DNA of 64,000 bases from G963704535 sp963704535 (GCA_963704535.1 OY969916.1:868001-932000); one strand, 5' to 3'. Positions 54,814 to 63,640 are shown, numbered from the stretch's first letter. A program made the numbers and translations. Notes: a model not told the origin generated them from the sequence alone.

Positions 54814-54909
54814 TAGTGGCTTACCACACAGATTTTGCGGTGTGGAGAAGGCTTGGAGGGGGCCGCCGCCCTCCAAACCACCCCCGCAAAACCACTGTGG
54901 TGGACCACT
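54814..54909. repeat. Diverged palindromic repeat with CCACCACAGTG-type ends
   Basis: TAGTGGCTTACCACACAG and ATTTTGCGGTG pair with CACCCCCGCAAAACCACTGT and GGACCACTA around GGAGGGGGCCGCCGCCCTCC. It overlaps the stop of the glycosyltransferase gene. ATTCGCG-type units at 54719-54785 form another small dyad. Confidence 0.7.
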
Positions 54910-56197
54910 AGCACGCTTCCGCGCGGCATCGCAACGTCACGGAGCGTCGCAGCGTCGTCTGCTCCAGCATCTCGCGATAGACCCGCATGATCTCACAGGC
55001 GACGGTGGGCCAGCCGAAGCGGGTAGCGCGCTCACGCGCCGTGGCGCCCAGCGTGGCACGCAGCTCCTCATCGGCCAGCAAGCGCTCCAGCCGCTCGGCC
55101 AGCGCAGCCGGGTCGTCGGGCGGCGCGAGCAGGCCGCTGGCGCCATCCTCGACGATCGCCGCCGGCCCGCCGGCGCTGGTCGCCACCAGCGGCCGGCCGC
55201 ACGCCAGCGCCTCCAGCGCGGCCAGCCCGAACAACTCGTAGTGCGACGGCATCGTCACCACGTCGGCGGCGGCGTAGAAGAGCGGGAGCTGCTCCTGCGG
55301 CCGCGCGCCGACGAAGCGCACGGCGTCGGCGACGCCAAGCTGGACTCGCAGCGCATCGAGCCGGCGCTGCTCGGCGTTCCAGCGCGAGCGCTCGCCCTCG
55401 CCGGCGCCGCCCACGATCAAGGCGGTCAGCGCACCGCGCAGGGCCGGCTGGCGCTCGACCAGCAAGGCCACTGCCTGGATCAGCGCGTCGATCCCTTTGA
55501 GCGGCTCGATCCGGCCCACTAGCAGGAGTAGCCGGTGCGGCGGCGGCGGCAGATCCAGCGCCTCACGGGCGGTCGCCATGTCGCGCGGGTGGAAGCGCCG
55601 CAGGTCCACCCCGCAAGGGATCACGTGGATGCGGCTGGCGTCGGCGCCGTAGTACCAGGCCATCTGCGCCCGGTCGAGCGGCGTCGCGGCCACGATCGCA
55701 TCAGCCTCGCCCATCAGCCGGCGCTCGATCGCGATCCGCTGGCTGGTCTCGCTCTCCTCGGCGCTGCGGGCGACGTGGTTCTTCATCGCGCCCAGCGTGT
55801 GGAACATATGCACCACCGGCGCGCCCCAACTGCGGCGCAACGCCAGCGCCGCCTCGCCGGAGAGCCAGTAGTGGCTGTGGATCAAGTCGTAGGCCAGGTC
55901 CTCGCCATCGGCGAAGCAGCGCACCCGGCTGACGAACTCCGGCAAGTAGGCCAGCACCCAGTTCTTGTCGTAGGGCGCCATCGGCCCGGTGTGCAGGTTG
56001 ACCACCCGCACGCCACGGTCCAACGCCACGATCGTCGGGGCCGACGGATCCTGGCTACGGGTAAAGATATCGACGCCGACGCCGCGCCGCCCCAACTCGC
56101 GGCTCAGCTCGCGCACATACACGTTCATGCCACCAGCCTCCTTGCCGCCCAAGCCGGCAAGCGGGCTGCTGTGGATACTTAACATCGCGATTCGCAT
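54908..56197 (-). CDS. Family 4 glycosyltransferase (MshA/sucrose-phosphate synthase-like)
   Basis: The 429-residue GT-B protein starts IAMLSIHSSPLAGLGGKEAGGMNVYVRELSREL, the nucleotide-sugar enzyme opening shared by MshA-like proteins. It contains HSHYWLSGEAALALRR, PCGVDLRRFHP, GRIEPLKGIDALIQA and the EX7E motif in SHYELFGLAALEALACG. The acceptor is not known. It is the last minus-strand gene after aroB-like, aroD, ROK kinase and aminotransferase genes, so it may decorate the product of that cluster or act independently in envelope glycan synthesis. Confidence 0.87.
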   Translation of the reverse strand: MRIAMLSIHSSPLAGLGGKEAGGMNVYVRELSRELGRRGVGVDIFTRSQDPSAPTIVALDRGVRVVNLHTGPMAPYDKNWVLAYLPEFVSRVRCFADGEDLAYDLIHSHYWLSGEAALALRRSWGAPVVHMFHTLGAMKNHVARSAEESETSQRIAIERRLMGEADAIVAATPLDRAQMAWYYGADASRIHVIPCGVDLRRFHPRDMATAREALDLPPPPHRLLLLVGRIEPLKGIDALIQAVALLVERQPALRGALTALIVGGAGEGERSRWNAEQRRLDALRVQLGVADAVRFVGARPQEQLPLFYAAADVVTMPSHYELFGLAALEALACGRPLVATSAGGPAAIVEDGASGLLAPPDDPAALAERLERLLADEELRATLGATARERATRFGWPTVACEIMRVYREMLEQTTLRRSVTLRCRAEAC

Positions 56198-56271
56198 GTT
56201 ACTCCTACGCCCACCTGATTATCGATGGTGTGAATATTTCACCGCCTATATTATACGCGAAATACGCCGGC

Positions 56272-56325
56272 GGAGAAGGGGGTTCTTGAGAGGGCTGCCC
56301 CTCAAACTCCCCTTTTCAGCAAGTT
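56272..56325. repeat. Partial Family B repeat
   Basis: GAAGGGGGTTCTTGAGAGGG and CTGCCCCTCAAACTCCCCTT with TTTTCAGCAAG form the core of the Family B element. The 56198-56476 gap contains nothing else I can interpret. Confidence 0.65.
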
Positions 56326-56476
56326 TATAAAAATGCTCGCTCCAGTTGATAATCTGTACGCAAACAATGTACCACCATGACTCTACGCAGCCGGTGGCCG
56401 GGCAGATTGGTGGGGTGGTCGTGATCCGAGAGGGGATGGCGCGACGGGGGCGTAGGTAGTAGAATAAGAGGGAAGC

Positions 56477-57569
56477 TTACACATACCTTAGCAGCACATC
56501 CTCAAGCAGCGCCGGCGGCACCTCCCGCTCATCCACCAGCACTACCTGCCCGATCGCGACTGGGAGCACCAAGCGCAATTGCCCACGGTGGCGCTTCTTA
56601 TCGCTCCGCATCGCCTGGATGACCTGTTCCGGTCGGTAGCCGCTCACGGAGGTAGGTAGCCCGAGCGCCAGCAGCCCGCGCTCGACGCGCTCGGCCAGCG
56701 ACGGCGGGCACAGCTCAATGCGACTGAGCCAGGCGGCTGGCGATATGCAGGCCGACGGCGACCGCCAGGCCATGCGCCAGCGTAAAGTCGCTCAGCTTCT
56801 CCAGCGCGTGACCGAAGGTATGGCCCAGATTCAGGTGGGCGCGGATGCCGAGCTGGTCGTACGGGTCGGCCTCGACGATCGCGCTCTTGCAGCGGATGGC
56901 AGCGGCGATTAGCGCGCCCAGGTCGGCGGCGCCGCGCGCCTCCAGCGCCTCGAAGATCGCCGGCGCGCCCAGCACCCCCACGGTGATCAGCTCACCCAGG
57001 CCGGAGCGAAACTCGACCTCCGGCAGCGTCTCCAGGGTCGCCAGATCGATCAGAATGTGGGCCGGCTGGTAGAACAGGCCGACCAGGTTTTTATCGCCCC
57101 GGAAGTTCACGCCCACCTTCCCACCGATGCTGGCGGTGATCTGGGCCACCAGCGTGGTCGGCACCTGGACGAACCGCAGCCCGCGCAGGTAGGTCCCGGC
57201 GACCATGCCGGCGACATCGCCGACCACGCCGCCGCCGACGGCCACCACGGTATCGCTGCGCTCGACCCCCAGATCGCGGCATGCGGCGTACAGCTCGATC
57301 GCCGTCTCGAGCGTTTTGGCCGTCTCGCCGGCCGGTATGGTCAGCAGGTGTGTATCATACCCGGCCCCCAGCAGCGCATCGCGGAGCGGCGCGGCGTACA
57401 GCGGGGTCACGCTGGAGTCGGAGACGACCAGCACGCGCAACTCGCGGTACGGCGCAAGCAGCTCGTGCGCCTGCGCCAGCACCCCCCGCCCGATCACCAG
57501 CTCGGTGTGGCTCGGCCCGGCCGGTAGCGATAGGTGTTGCCATGCTTGATCGCCTGAATCAATCGCCAT
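56477..57569 (-). CDS. aroB: 3-dehydroquinate synthase-like protein (possibly aminoDHQ synthase), one frameshift
   Basis: The frame from 57569 stops near 56715, but one base correction at about 56722 continues it to 56477, for ~364 residues with a normal C-terminal domain (ALGLPTSVSGYRPEQVIQAMRSDKKRHRGQLRLVL). NAD-binding VAVGGGVVGDVAGMVAGTYLRG and metal ligands GLGE, HTFGHALE and AHGLAVAVGL are present. Two family positions differ: QVDSS is QITAS, and the EVIKYG lysine is Thr in ELITVG. These changes suggest a non-canonical substrate, as in aminoDHQ or other sugar-phosphate cyclases. It neighbours aroD, a ROK kinase and an AHBA-synthase-like gene. Confidence 0.85.
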
Positions 57570-57598
57570 AGTCCGCTCTCCATTTGTGGCTGAAGCTC

Positions 57599-57693
57599 GG
57601 CCTTCAACGGATTCAACTGATTGAAAACGGATAGAACAGAAGGCATGATGTTCACGATATCCGTTTGCTATCCGTTATATCCGTTGAAAACCT
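57599..57693. repeat. AACGGAT/ATCCGTT hairpin
   Basis: TTCAACGGATTCAACTGATTG and AACGGATAG face ATATCCGTTTGCTATCCGTT and ATCCGTTGAAAACC. It separates the aroD-like stop and the aroB-like start on the minus strand. Confidence 0.8.
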
Positions 57694-57703
57694 TATTGGC
57701 ATG

Positions 57704-58591
57704 TTAGGATGCGGTCGCCGCCACCGCAGGCAGATGCGCGGCCAGACCGACGTCGGCGCTGATCGTCGCCGTGGGAAGGCACGCGCGGAGCCCGCCGAGG
57801 AGGTCGGCCACTTCCGCGCCGGAGACCAGCAGCGGCACATGCAACTCTTCGCCAGAGACCACGCCGGAGTTCTTTTTACTCGCCAGTTCGACCAACTCGG
57901 CGTTGGAGCACAGGTGAATGAAGATTGCGGTATCAGGGCCGACCCGGTCGAGGTGATACACACTCAACATCTCCGCGACCGAGAGCTGCCCCGAGGCGGT
58001 CGTGGTCGATGAGGCGGCGGCGCCGTAGGTCAGCAAGCAGTTGGGGAAACACGGCGCCAGCAGGCGGGTCGGCTGCCCGGCCGCGCCCATCGCGATGCCG
58101 ATCACCGGGCCGCCCGCCCGATGCAACAGGTCGAGCACCGGGAGCATGTCGGCCGGGCGGCGGGCGGCGCCGACCAGCTTAACGACATCGGCCTGTTCGC
58201 GTAGCGCCTCGTAGGTCGCCCAAAGCTGGCCGGGCATGTCGTCGTACCAGTGGCGCGAGACGACCAGCTTGGTGCTGGAGCGGCCCCGGTCGGCCAGCGC
58301 GGCGACGCAGTCCCACTCAACGTCGACATACGCCACGCCAAGCTCGATCGCCCGCCGCAGGATCGCCAGGCGCTCGGCCTCCGAGCCGGCGAACCGGCCA
58401 CCCTCGCGCGGCGGGCGGCAGGTCAGAAGCAGCGGGCAGGGCGCCTCGGCGATCAGCCGCGCCAGATCGAATGACTCCATCAGGTCAAGCCGAATCTCGG
58501 CCATCCCGACGTCGGCCGCCAGATCGGAGAGGGTCGCCAGGCAGGTCTCGGTGTCCGGCGGTGCCAGCGAGGCCGCAATGCGATTTGTCAT
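57704..58591 (-). CDS. aroD: Type I 3-dehydroquinate dehydratase with extra C-terminal segment
   Basis: The 296-residue product has the type I enzyme's substrate motif EIRLDLME, a basic TCRPPREGG, the catalytic His in VVSRHWYDDMP and the Schiff-base Lys in ADVVKLVGAA. PVIGIAMGAAGQPTRLLAP is also typical. About 75 residues beyond the barrel (from SVYHLDRVGPDTAIFIHLC) resemble the start of a shikimate-dehydrogenase-type extension, but no full NADPH domain follows. ATG 58591 lies 22 bp after the ROK kinase stop. In this setting the substrate could be aminoDHQ rather than DHQ. Confidence 0.88.
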   Translation of the reverse strand: MTNRIAASLAPPDTETCLATLSDLAADVGMAEIRLDLMESFDLARLIAEAPCPLLLTCRPPREGGRFAGSEAERLAILRRAIELGVAYVDVEWDCVAALADRGRSSTKLVVSRHWYDDMPGQLWATYEALREQADVVKLVGAARRPADMLPVLDLLHRAGGPVIGIAMGAAGQPTRLLAPCFPNCLLTYGAAASSTTTASGQLSVAEMLSVYHLDRVGPDTAIFIHLCSNAELVELASKKNSGVVSGEELHVPLLVSGAEVADLLGGLRACLPTATISADVGLAAHLPAVAATAS

Positions 58592-58613
58592 ATTCCACTT
58601 CTTTTCTGAGAGA

Positions 58614-59525
58614 CTATAGCAGCTCCAGGGCCAGCCCGACCGCGCCCAGCACGCCAGCAGTATCCGGCAGCGCCGCCCGGCGCAGCACAACATCGCGGTG
58701 GGCCGGGTTGAGCATGTTGGCCCGCAGCGCCGCCTCGATGGCGGGCCACCAGGGCGGGCCGAGCCCGCTCAGGCCGCCGCCGATCACCACTGCCTCCAGG
58801 TCGAGTAGGTTGACCGCGTTGGCGGCGGCCAGGCCGATCCAGCGGCCACTGGCGGCCAGCACCTCGCCGGCCCACGCCTCGCCACGCCCGGCGGCGGCGA
58901 CCAGCGCCGGGCCGTCGGCCAGCCCGCGCTCGACGGCGGCCCGCTCCAGGGCGCGGCCGGAGGCCAGCACCTGGAGACAGCCGCGCAGCCCACACGGGCA
59001 GGGCGGCCCATCCGGCAGCATCACCTGGTGGCCAAGCTCCCCAGCCCAGCCATGCCGCCCGCGAAACAGGCGCCCATCGAGGATCAGGCCGGCGCCGACG
59101 CCCGTGCCAACCATCATCACCAGGACGTGGCGAAAGCCCTGCCCGGCGCCGAAGGCCCACTCGGCCAGCGCGGCGGCATTGGCGTCATCCTCGATCGCGA
59201 TCGGCAGCCCCAGCCGCGCCTCCAGCAAGGGCCGCACGGCCAACCCGCGCCACGATGGGCGGTTCGGCCATTCGACGACCACCCCATCCGGGTTCATCAG
59301 CGCCGCCAGCGACACCCCGACGGCGCGAACCTCGGCCAATCCCGTCTCGCGCGCCAGCCCCAGCACTAGGTCGGCGATAAAATGAACCTCTTCGACCGCC
59401 GAGCAACCGCTCGGCCAGGTGGTCGCCTGGCTCGCGACGATCTGCCGGCCCCTGGCCAGCGCGGCGCGCACCTGCGTGCCGCCGATGTCCAGGCCGGCTA
59501 CGACCGTGCCCTCATCCGCCATCAT
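58614..59525 (-). CDS. ROK-family sugar kinase
   Basis: About 303 residues. The ATP-binding start is VVAGLDIGGTQVRAAL, the catalytic Asp region is AIEDDANAAALAEW, and the ROK zinc motif is GELGHQV...CPCGLRGCLQ. C-terminal AVVIGGGLSGLG completes the fold. Relatives are glucokinases, N-acetylmannosamine kinases and kanosamine kinase. Its place between the aroD-like and AHBA-synthase-like genes makes an amino-sugar kinase (RifN-like role) attractive, though glucokinase is equally compatible with the sequence. Confidence 0.9.
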   Translation of the reverse strand: MMADEGTVVAGLDIGGTQVRAALARGRQIVASQATTWPSGCSAVEEVHFIADLVLGLARETGLAEVRAVGVSLAALMNPDGVVVEWPNRPSWRGLAVRPLLEARLGLPIAIEDDANAAALAEWAFGAGQGFRHVLVMMVGTGVGAGLILDGRLFRGRHGWAGELGHQVMLPDGPPCPCGLRGCLQVLASGRALERAAVERGLADGPALVAAAGRGEAWAGEVLAASGRWIGLAAANAVNLLDLEAVVIGGGLSGLGPPWWPAIEAALRANMLNPAHRDVVLRRAALPDTAGVLGAVGLALELL

Positions 59526-59550
59526 ATCGCCTTCGCCTAAGTCAGCTTCG

Positions 59551-59712
59551 CTCAGAGGCTGTCTGAAAGGGGGAGTTTGAGGGGCTGCCCCCTCAAGACC
59601 TCCTTTCCACCGCAGAGCGCGGGTGAAACGCTGGCCTTTTCAGACAGTTTCTCAGAGATTAGAGATTGGGGATACCACAATCAATCTCTAATCTCCAATC
59701 TCCAATCTCCAG
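59551..59712. repeat. Family B palindrome followed by GAGATTA/TAATCTC hairpin
   Basis: CTCAGAGGCTGTCTGAAA pairs with TTTTCAGACAGTTTCTCAGAG around GTTTGAGGGGCTGCCCCCTC; GAGATTAGAGATTGG then faces CAATCTCTAATCTCCAATC. Together they fill the 196-bp gap between the ROK kinase and aminotransferase genes. Confidence 0.88.
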
Positions 59713-59721
59713 ATCAACGCG

Positions 59722-60962
59722 CTAATTCACGCCGCCCGCCGAGAGGGCGTGCCCACGGATCTTATCGATCGCGTCGACCAACTCCTCGACATCGGTCGCG
59801 TCGCCCAACAGCACCCGGTGATGCAGCCAGACCACGTTGTCGCTAATGTCCTCGGACACCGGGCAGTGGACCTGATTGTAGTCCGGCAGCCGGTCCTCAT
59901 CATCACGCCAGCGCGGCCCGAACGTCCGGTCGCGGAACAGCGGCGTGCGATGGATGGCCAGGTAGGCCACAAACGCCGGGATGCCCTCGGCGAGGAGCAT
60001 ATCCACAAACTGCTGCCGAGTTCAGGCCGCCGAAGGCCGAGGCGTCGTAGCGGAACATGTGCATATAGTGCGGATGGCGCGTCACACGCGGGTCGCGGCC
60101 CTGCGGCACGAGCCCTGGAATTTGCCGCAGCAGCGAGTTCGAGCAGGGCAGCGTTGGCGTCGCGGCGGGCGATCTGCTCGTCCAGGCGCGCCAATTGCAC
60201 CCGCAGTACCGCCGCGTGCATTTCCGACATCCGGTAGTTGCTGCCGGGCACGCTATGCTGGTAGGTCCGGTCGTTCTTGGGCCGACCGCAGTTCCCGTAC
60301 AGGAAGCAGCGCTCGATGAACTCGGCATCGTTGGAGAGGACGATCCCACCCTCGCCGGCGGTCATCAGCTTGAAGGCCTGGAAGCTGAAGATCCCGGTGG
60401 TGTGGAGCGCCCCGACGCGCTGCCCGTTCCACTCGGCGCCCTGGCCATGGGCCGCGTCCTCGATCACCGCCAGGTTGTGCCGGCGGGCGATCTCGCCGAT
60501 GGCATCCATGTTGGCTGGGTGGCCGGCCATATGCACCGGGATGATCGCGCGGGTGCGGGGCGTGATCGCAGCCTCCAGCGCGCCTGGGTCGAGGCAGTAG
60601 GTCTGCGGATCGACATCGACCAGCACCGGCACGGCATTGGCGCACAGCACGGCAGTCGCGGTCGAGACAAACGTGAAGGCCGGGACGATCACCTCGTCGC
60701 CGCGACCGATGTCGAGCGCGGACAGCACCAACTCGAGCGCGTGCGTGCCATTGGTCACCGCCATCGCGTGCCGGGTGTTGTGGTACGCGGCGAACTCCTG
60801 CTCGAACTGCACGGCTTGCGTGCCATTCCCGCGCCACCACTGCCGGCTTTCCAGCACACCCGTGAGCGCGGCCATCTCACGGTCATCGTAGACGGGCCAG
60901 TCCGGGAAGGGCTTTCGCTTCGCCATTCGTCCGCCGTTGATCGCAAGCTCTTCGGTTACCAT
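59722..60962 (-). CDS. DegT/DnrJ/EryC1 aminotransferase resembling AHBA synthase, two frameshifts
   Basis: AAGGAG precedes the ATG at 60962. The product begins with LAINGG and FPDWPVYDDREM and continues with SRQWWRGNG, AVTNGTHALELVLSAL, VPAFTFVSTATAV, VIEDAAHGQGAEWNG and the PLP lysine in SFQAFKLMTAGEGG. Breaks near 60132 and 60020 are repaired by dropping one base each, giving QIPGLVPQGRDPR, HPHYMHMFRYD and NSRQQFVDMLLAEGIPAF; the end has NVVWLHHRVLLGDA. The QWWR, HYM-MFR and VWLHHRVLL blocks recall AHBA synthase (RifK type) from memory of that family. Sugar aminotransferases of the StrS group are the alternative. Confidence 0.85.
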
Positions 60963-61398
60963 ACTTCGCTCCTTAGTTATCGATCTCTACTCATAGAGGG
61001 GCGCGCCGGCAGTGGCGCTGATCTTGCTGTGCATCCGGGACGGTCATCTGCTTCAGGCCGTCTCTACCTGCGAGCAAAGATACCGTAGGATGCAGAAAAC
61101 GTCAACCTGTCGTAGAGCTGTATGCTCCGTCCTGGCCTGTTGCGAATTGTATAGCTGGCTGCCGGTGCTGCACGATGTTTCGTAATACGAGGTATAATCG
61201 TATATCTGCGCGTCGCAGGGCTGCCTACCTTCCCTGTGCCGGCAAGGAATGTTCCTGTTCCTGTACCCACCTCAGTCTATGGCTTGATTCCAGACCGGCC
61301 AGATCATGGTATTATAGGCCACTGAGGGGAAACATTCCTGTGAATCGCTCGCAGACAGCTGCACTCTCTCAAAACAGCATCTAAAGAAGGAGGAATCC
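60963..61398. other. Divergent promoter region of the putative biosynthetic cluster
   Basis: No coding frame or hairpin family copy is evident in this 436-bp gap, which is unusual here. It is AT-richer than its surroundings and has TATAAT at about 61193 and TATTAT near 61310, without convincing -35 partners. It should contain the promoters for both arms of the cluster. Confidence 0.45.
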
Positions 61399-61620
61399 AT
61401 GAACCGGGACGAACAGGAAGACACTACCATCTATAAGGTCGTCCTCAACCACGAGGAGCAGTACTCGATTTGGCCCGCCGACCGCGAGAACCCGCTCGGC
61501 TGGCGCGATGCCGGCAAGTCTGGGCTCAAGGCGGAGTGCCTGGAGTACATCAAGGAGGTCTGGACCGACATGCGGCCGCTCAGCCTCCGCAAGAAGATGG
61601 AGGAGCAGACGGGCTCCTAA
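61399..61620 (+). CDS. mbtH: MbtH-family NRPS accessory protein
   Basis: 73 residues with the full MbtH signature: YKVVLNHEEQYSIWPADRENPLGW, AECLEYIKEVWTDMRPLSLR. MbtH proteins bind and activate NRPS adenylation domains. AAGGAGGAATCC precedes the ATG. No NRPS gene lies in the window, so its partner is encoded elsewhere or beyond the edge. It is followed by a metallophosphoesterase and a type II thioesterase, both common beside NRPS/PKS genes. Confidence 0.95.
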   Translation: MNRDEQEDTTIYKVVLNHEEQYSIWPADRENPLGWRDAGKSGLKAECLEYIKEVWTDMRPLSLRKKMEEQTGS

Positions 61621-61794
61621 GCGCCAGGCTCCAGGCGCCCGCCACTCCACCCGAACCCGATTAAGCACGAACTGCGGGCAGCACGACGTCACAGTGAGCG
61701 AGGTGGTTGGAAGGGGATCTCCCTTCCAACCACTTTTTCCCGGCGGGCCTGGAGCCGCGCGCCATCCCACCGCATCATCGTCTTGGAGCCTTCA

Positions 61795-62669
61795 TGAAGC
61801 TCTTTGGTATCAGCGATCTCCATCTGCGCTATGAGGCCAACCGGCAGGCGCTGGAAGCTTTACCCCCCCACCATGAGGACTGGCTGATCCTTGCCGGCGA
61901 TATCGGCGATACCGCGGCCGACCTCGAGTTCGCGCTGACGCTCCTGACACGGCGCTTCCGCCAGGTGCTCTGGGCACCGGGCAACCACGATCTGTGGACG
62001 CTGCCCTCGGAGCGGCACGGGCTGCGCGGCGTGGCCAAGTACCGCCAGCTTGTATCGATCTGCAGGAACTATGGGGTACTGACGCCGGAAGACCCCTACG
62101 CCCGTTGGCCGGGCGCCGGCGCGCCCTGCCTGCTCGCCCCCCTGTTCCTGCTCTACGACTACAGCTTCCGCCCCGACGACGTCGCGGAGGAAGCGGCGCT
62201 CACCTGGGCCGCCGACTCCGGCGTGATCTGCGCCGACGAAGCGCTGCTGCACCCCGACCCGTACCCCTCGCGGGCCGCCTGGTGCGACGCACGCTGCCAG
62301 TACACCGAGGAGCGGCTGCGCCTGGCGGCGGCGCAGGGACCGCTAGTGCTGATCAACCACTTCCCGCTGCGATACGATCTGGCCCGGCTGCCGCGAATCC
62401 CGCGCTTCTCGCTCTGGTGCGGCACCCGCCGCACCGAGGACTGGCACCTCCGCTTCCCGGTCGAGGCGGTGGTCTACGGGCACCTGCATATCCGCGGCAC
62501 CCGTGTGCGCGACGGCGTGCGCTTTGAAGAGGTTTCCTTCGGCTACCCCAGGGATTGGGACCCGGCCGCCGGGCTGCGACCGTACCTGCGCGAGATCCTG
62601 CCAGGGCCAGACCCAACACAGCCGGCCGGATGGGACCGCGGCAACTCACAGGAGCGATCACCGCGATGA
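61795..62669 (+). CDS. Calcineurin-like metallophosphoesterase
   Basis: The 291-residue product has the dinuclear-metal motifs: ISDLHLRYE at the N-terminus, LAGDIGDTAADL, APGNHDLW, VLINHFPLRYD and VYGHLHIRGTRVRDGV. Members of this subgroup recur in NRPS clusters beside mbtH and may hydrolyse a phosphorylated intermediate. ATG 61795 is preferred to a GTG/ATG-like start at 61707, as the protein then begins directly at the first motif. Its stop overlaps the start of the thioesterase gene. Confidence 0.9.
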
Positions 62670-63430
62670 CCACGCCATCCTCCGCCGACCGCTGGGTCAT
62701 CCGCCCGCGGCCGCGACCGCGCGCCCGGCTGCGCTTGTTCTGCTTTCCGTACGCCGGGGGCGGCGCCTCGATCTATCGCGCCTGGGCTGGCGAGCTACCG
62801 CAGGAGATCGAGGTCTGTGCAGTCCAGCTCCCCGGCCGCGAAACGCGCCTGGACGAGCAACCGTTTGACCGGCTGCCCCCGCTGGTAGAGGCGCTGGCGC
62901 TGTCCCTGGAGCCGCATCTCAACCCGCCGTTCGCGTTCTTTGGGCATAGTATGGGCGCACTGATCAGCTTCGAGCTAGCGCGCCGGCTGCGCGCGCTCAA
63001 CCGCCCAGCCCCGGCGCACCTGTTCGTTTCCGGCCGCATCGCCCCGCAGTTGCAGCGCAGGCGCCCGCCGGTCCACGCGCTGCCCGAGCCGGAGTTCGTC
63101 GAGCAGGTGCAGCGGCTGAACGGGACACCGGACGCAGTGCTGCAACACAAGGAGCTGCGCGAGCTTGTGCTGCCACTCTTGCGCGCGGACTTCGCGATCA
63201 ACGAGACCTACGGCTATAGCTCCGAGCCACCGCTGGCGTGCCCGATCTCAGCATTCGGCGGCCTGGAGGACGATCGCGCCACCCAGGAGGAACTGGCGGC
63301 CTGGCAGCTCCAAACCCGTGACGCCTGGGCGCTGCACATGTTTCCTGGCGACCATTTCTTCCTCCGCAGCACGCAGGCGGCGCTTCTGCAAGCGCTCTCC
63401 CACGATTTACGCCGGCTGACCGGAAATTGA
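62666..63430 (+). CDS. Type II thioesterase (GrsT/RifR-like)
   Basis: 254 residues, starting at an ATGA overlap with the previous gene. The alpha/beta-hydrolase has LRLFCFPYAGGGASIYRAW, AVQLPGRETR, the nucleophile in FFGHSMGALISFELARRL and the late His in FPGDHFFLRS, all standard for type II thioesterases. These enzymes clear misprimed acyl groups from NRPS/PKS carrier proteins. The stop codon TGA is the first part of a GAATTGA repeat unit (GN-stop). Confidence 0.93.
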   Translation: MTTPSSADRWVIRPRPRPRARLRLFCFPYAGGGASIYRAWAGELPQEIEVCAVQLPGRETRLDEQPFDRLPPLVEALALSLEPHLNPPFAFFGHSMGALISFELARRLRALNRPAPAHLFVSGRIAPQLQRRRPPVHALPEPEFVEQVQRLNGTPDAVLQHKELRELVLPLLRADFAINETYGYSSEPPLACPISAFGGLEDDRATQEELAAWQLQTRDAWALHMFPGDHFFLRSTQAALLQALSHDLRRLTGN

Positions 63431-63640
63431 GAATTGAGAATTGAGAATGTAAAATTGAGGATTGAAGATTGGGAACCTGTAGGGCAGGCCCTCCGTGGCC
63501 GCCCTCCGTGGCCGCCCGCACGTGGCCGCCTGCACGTGGCCGCCCGCACGTGGCCGCCCTCCGTGGCCGCCCTCCGTGGCCGCCCGAACACCGCGCATCA
63601 CGTTTCACGTTTCACGCATCACGTTTCACGCCTCACCCTT
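63424..63640. repeat. Three stacked arrays: GAATTGA, 14-bp GTGGCCGCCCTCC, and CACGTTT
   Basis: AATTGAGAATTGAGAATG units overlap the thioesterase stop. From 63486 to 63590, about eight copies of a 13-14 bp unit alternate between CCGTGGCCGCCCT and CACGTGGCCGCCC types. Then CACGTTTCACGTTTCACGC units reach the stop of the minus-strand J-domain gene. All are non-coding. Confidence 0.85.

Noticed and set aside
63486..63590. GC-rich 13-14 bp repeats considered as a CRISPR or a coding repeat
   Set aside because: No spacers are present and all frames through it are repetitive Arg/Pro/Trp peptides without a start signal.
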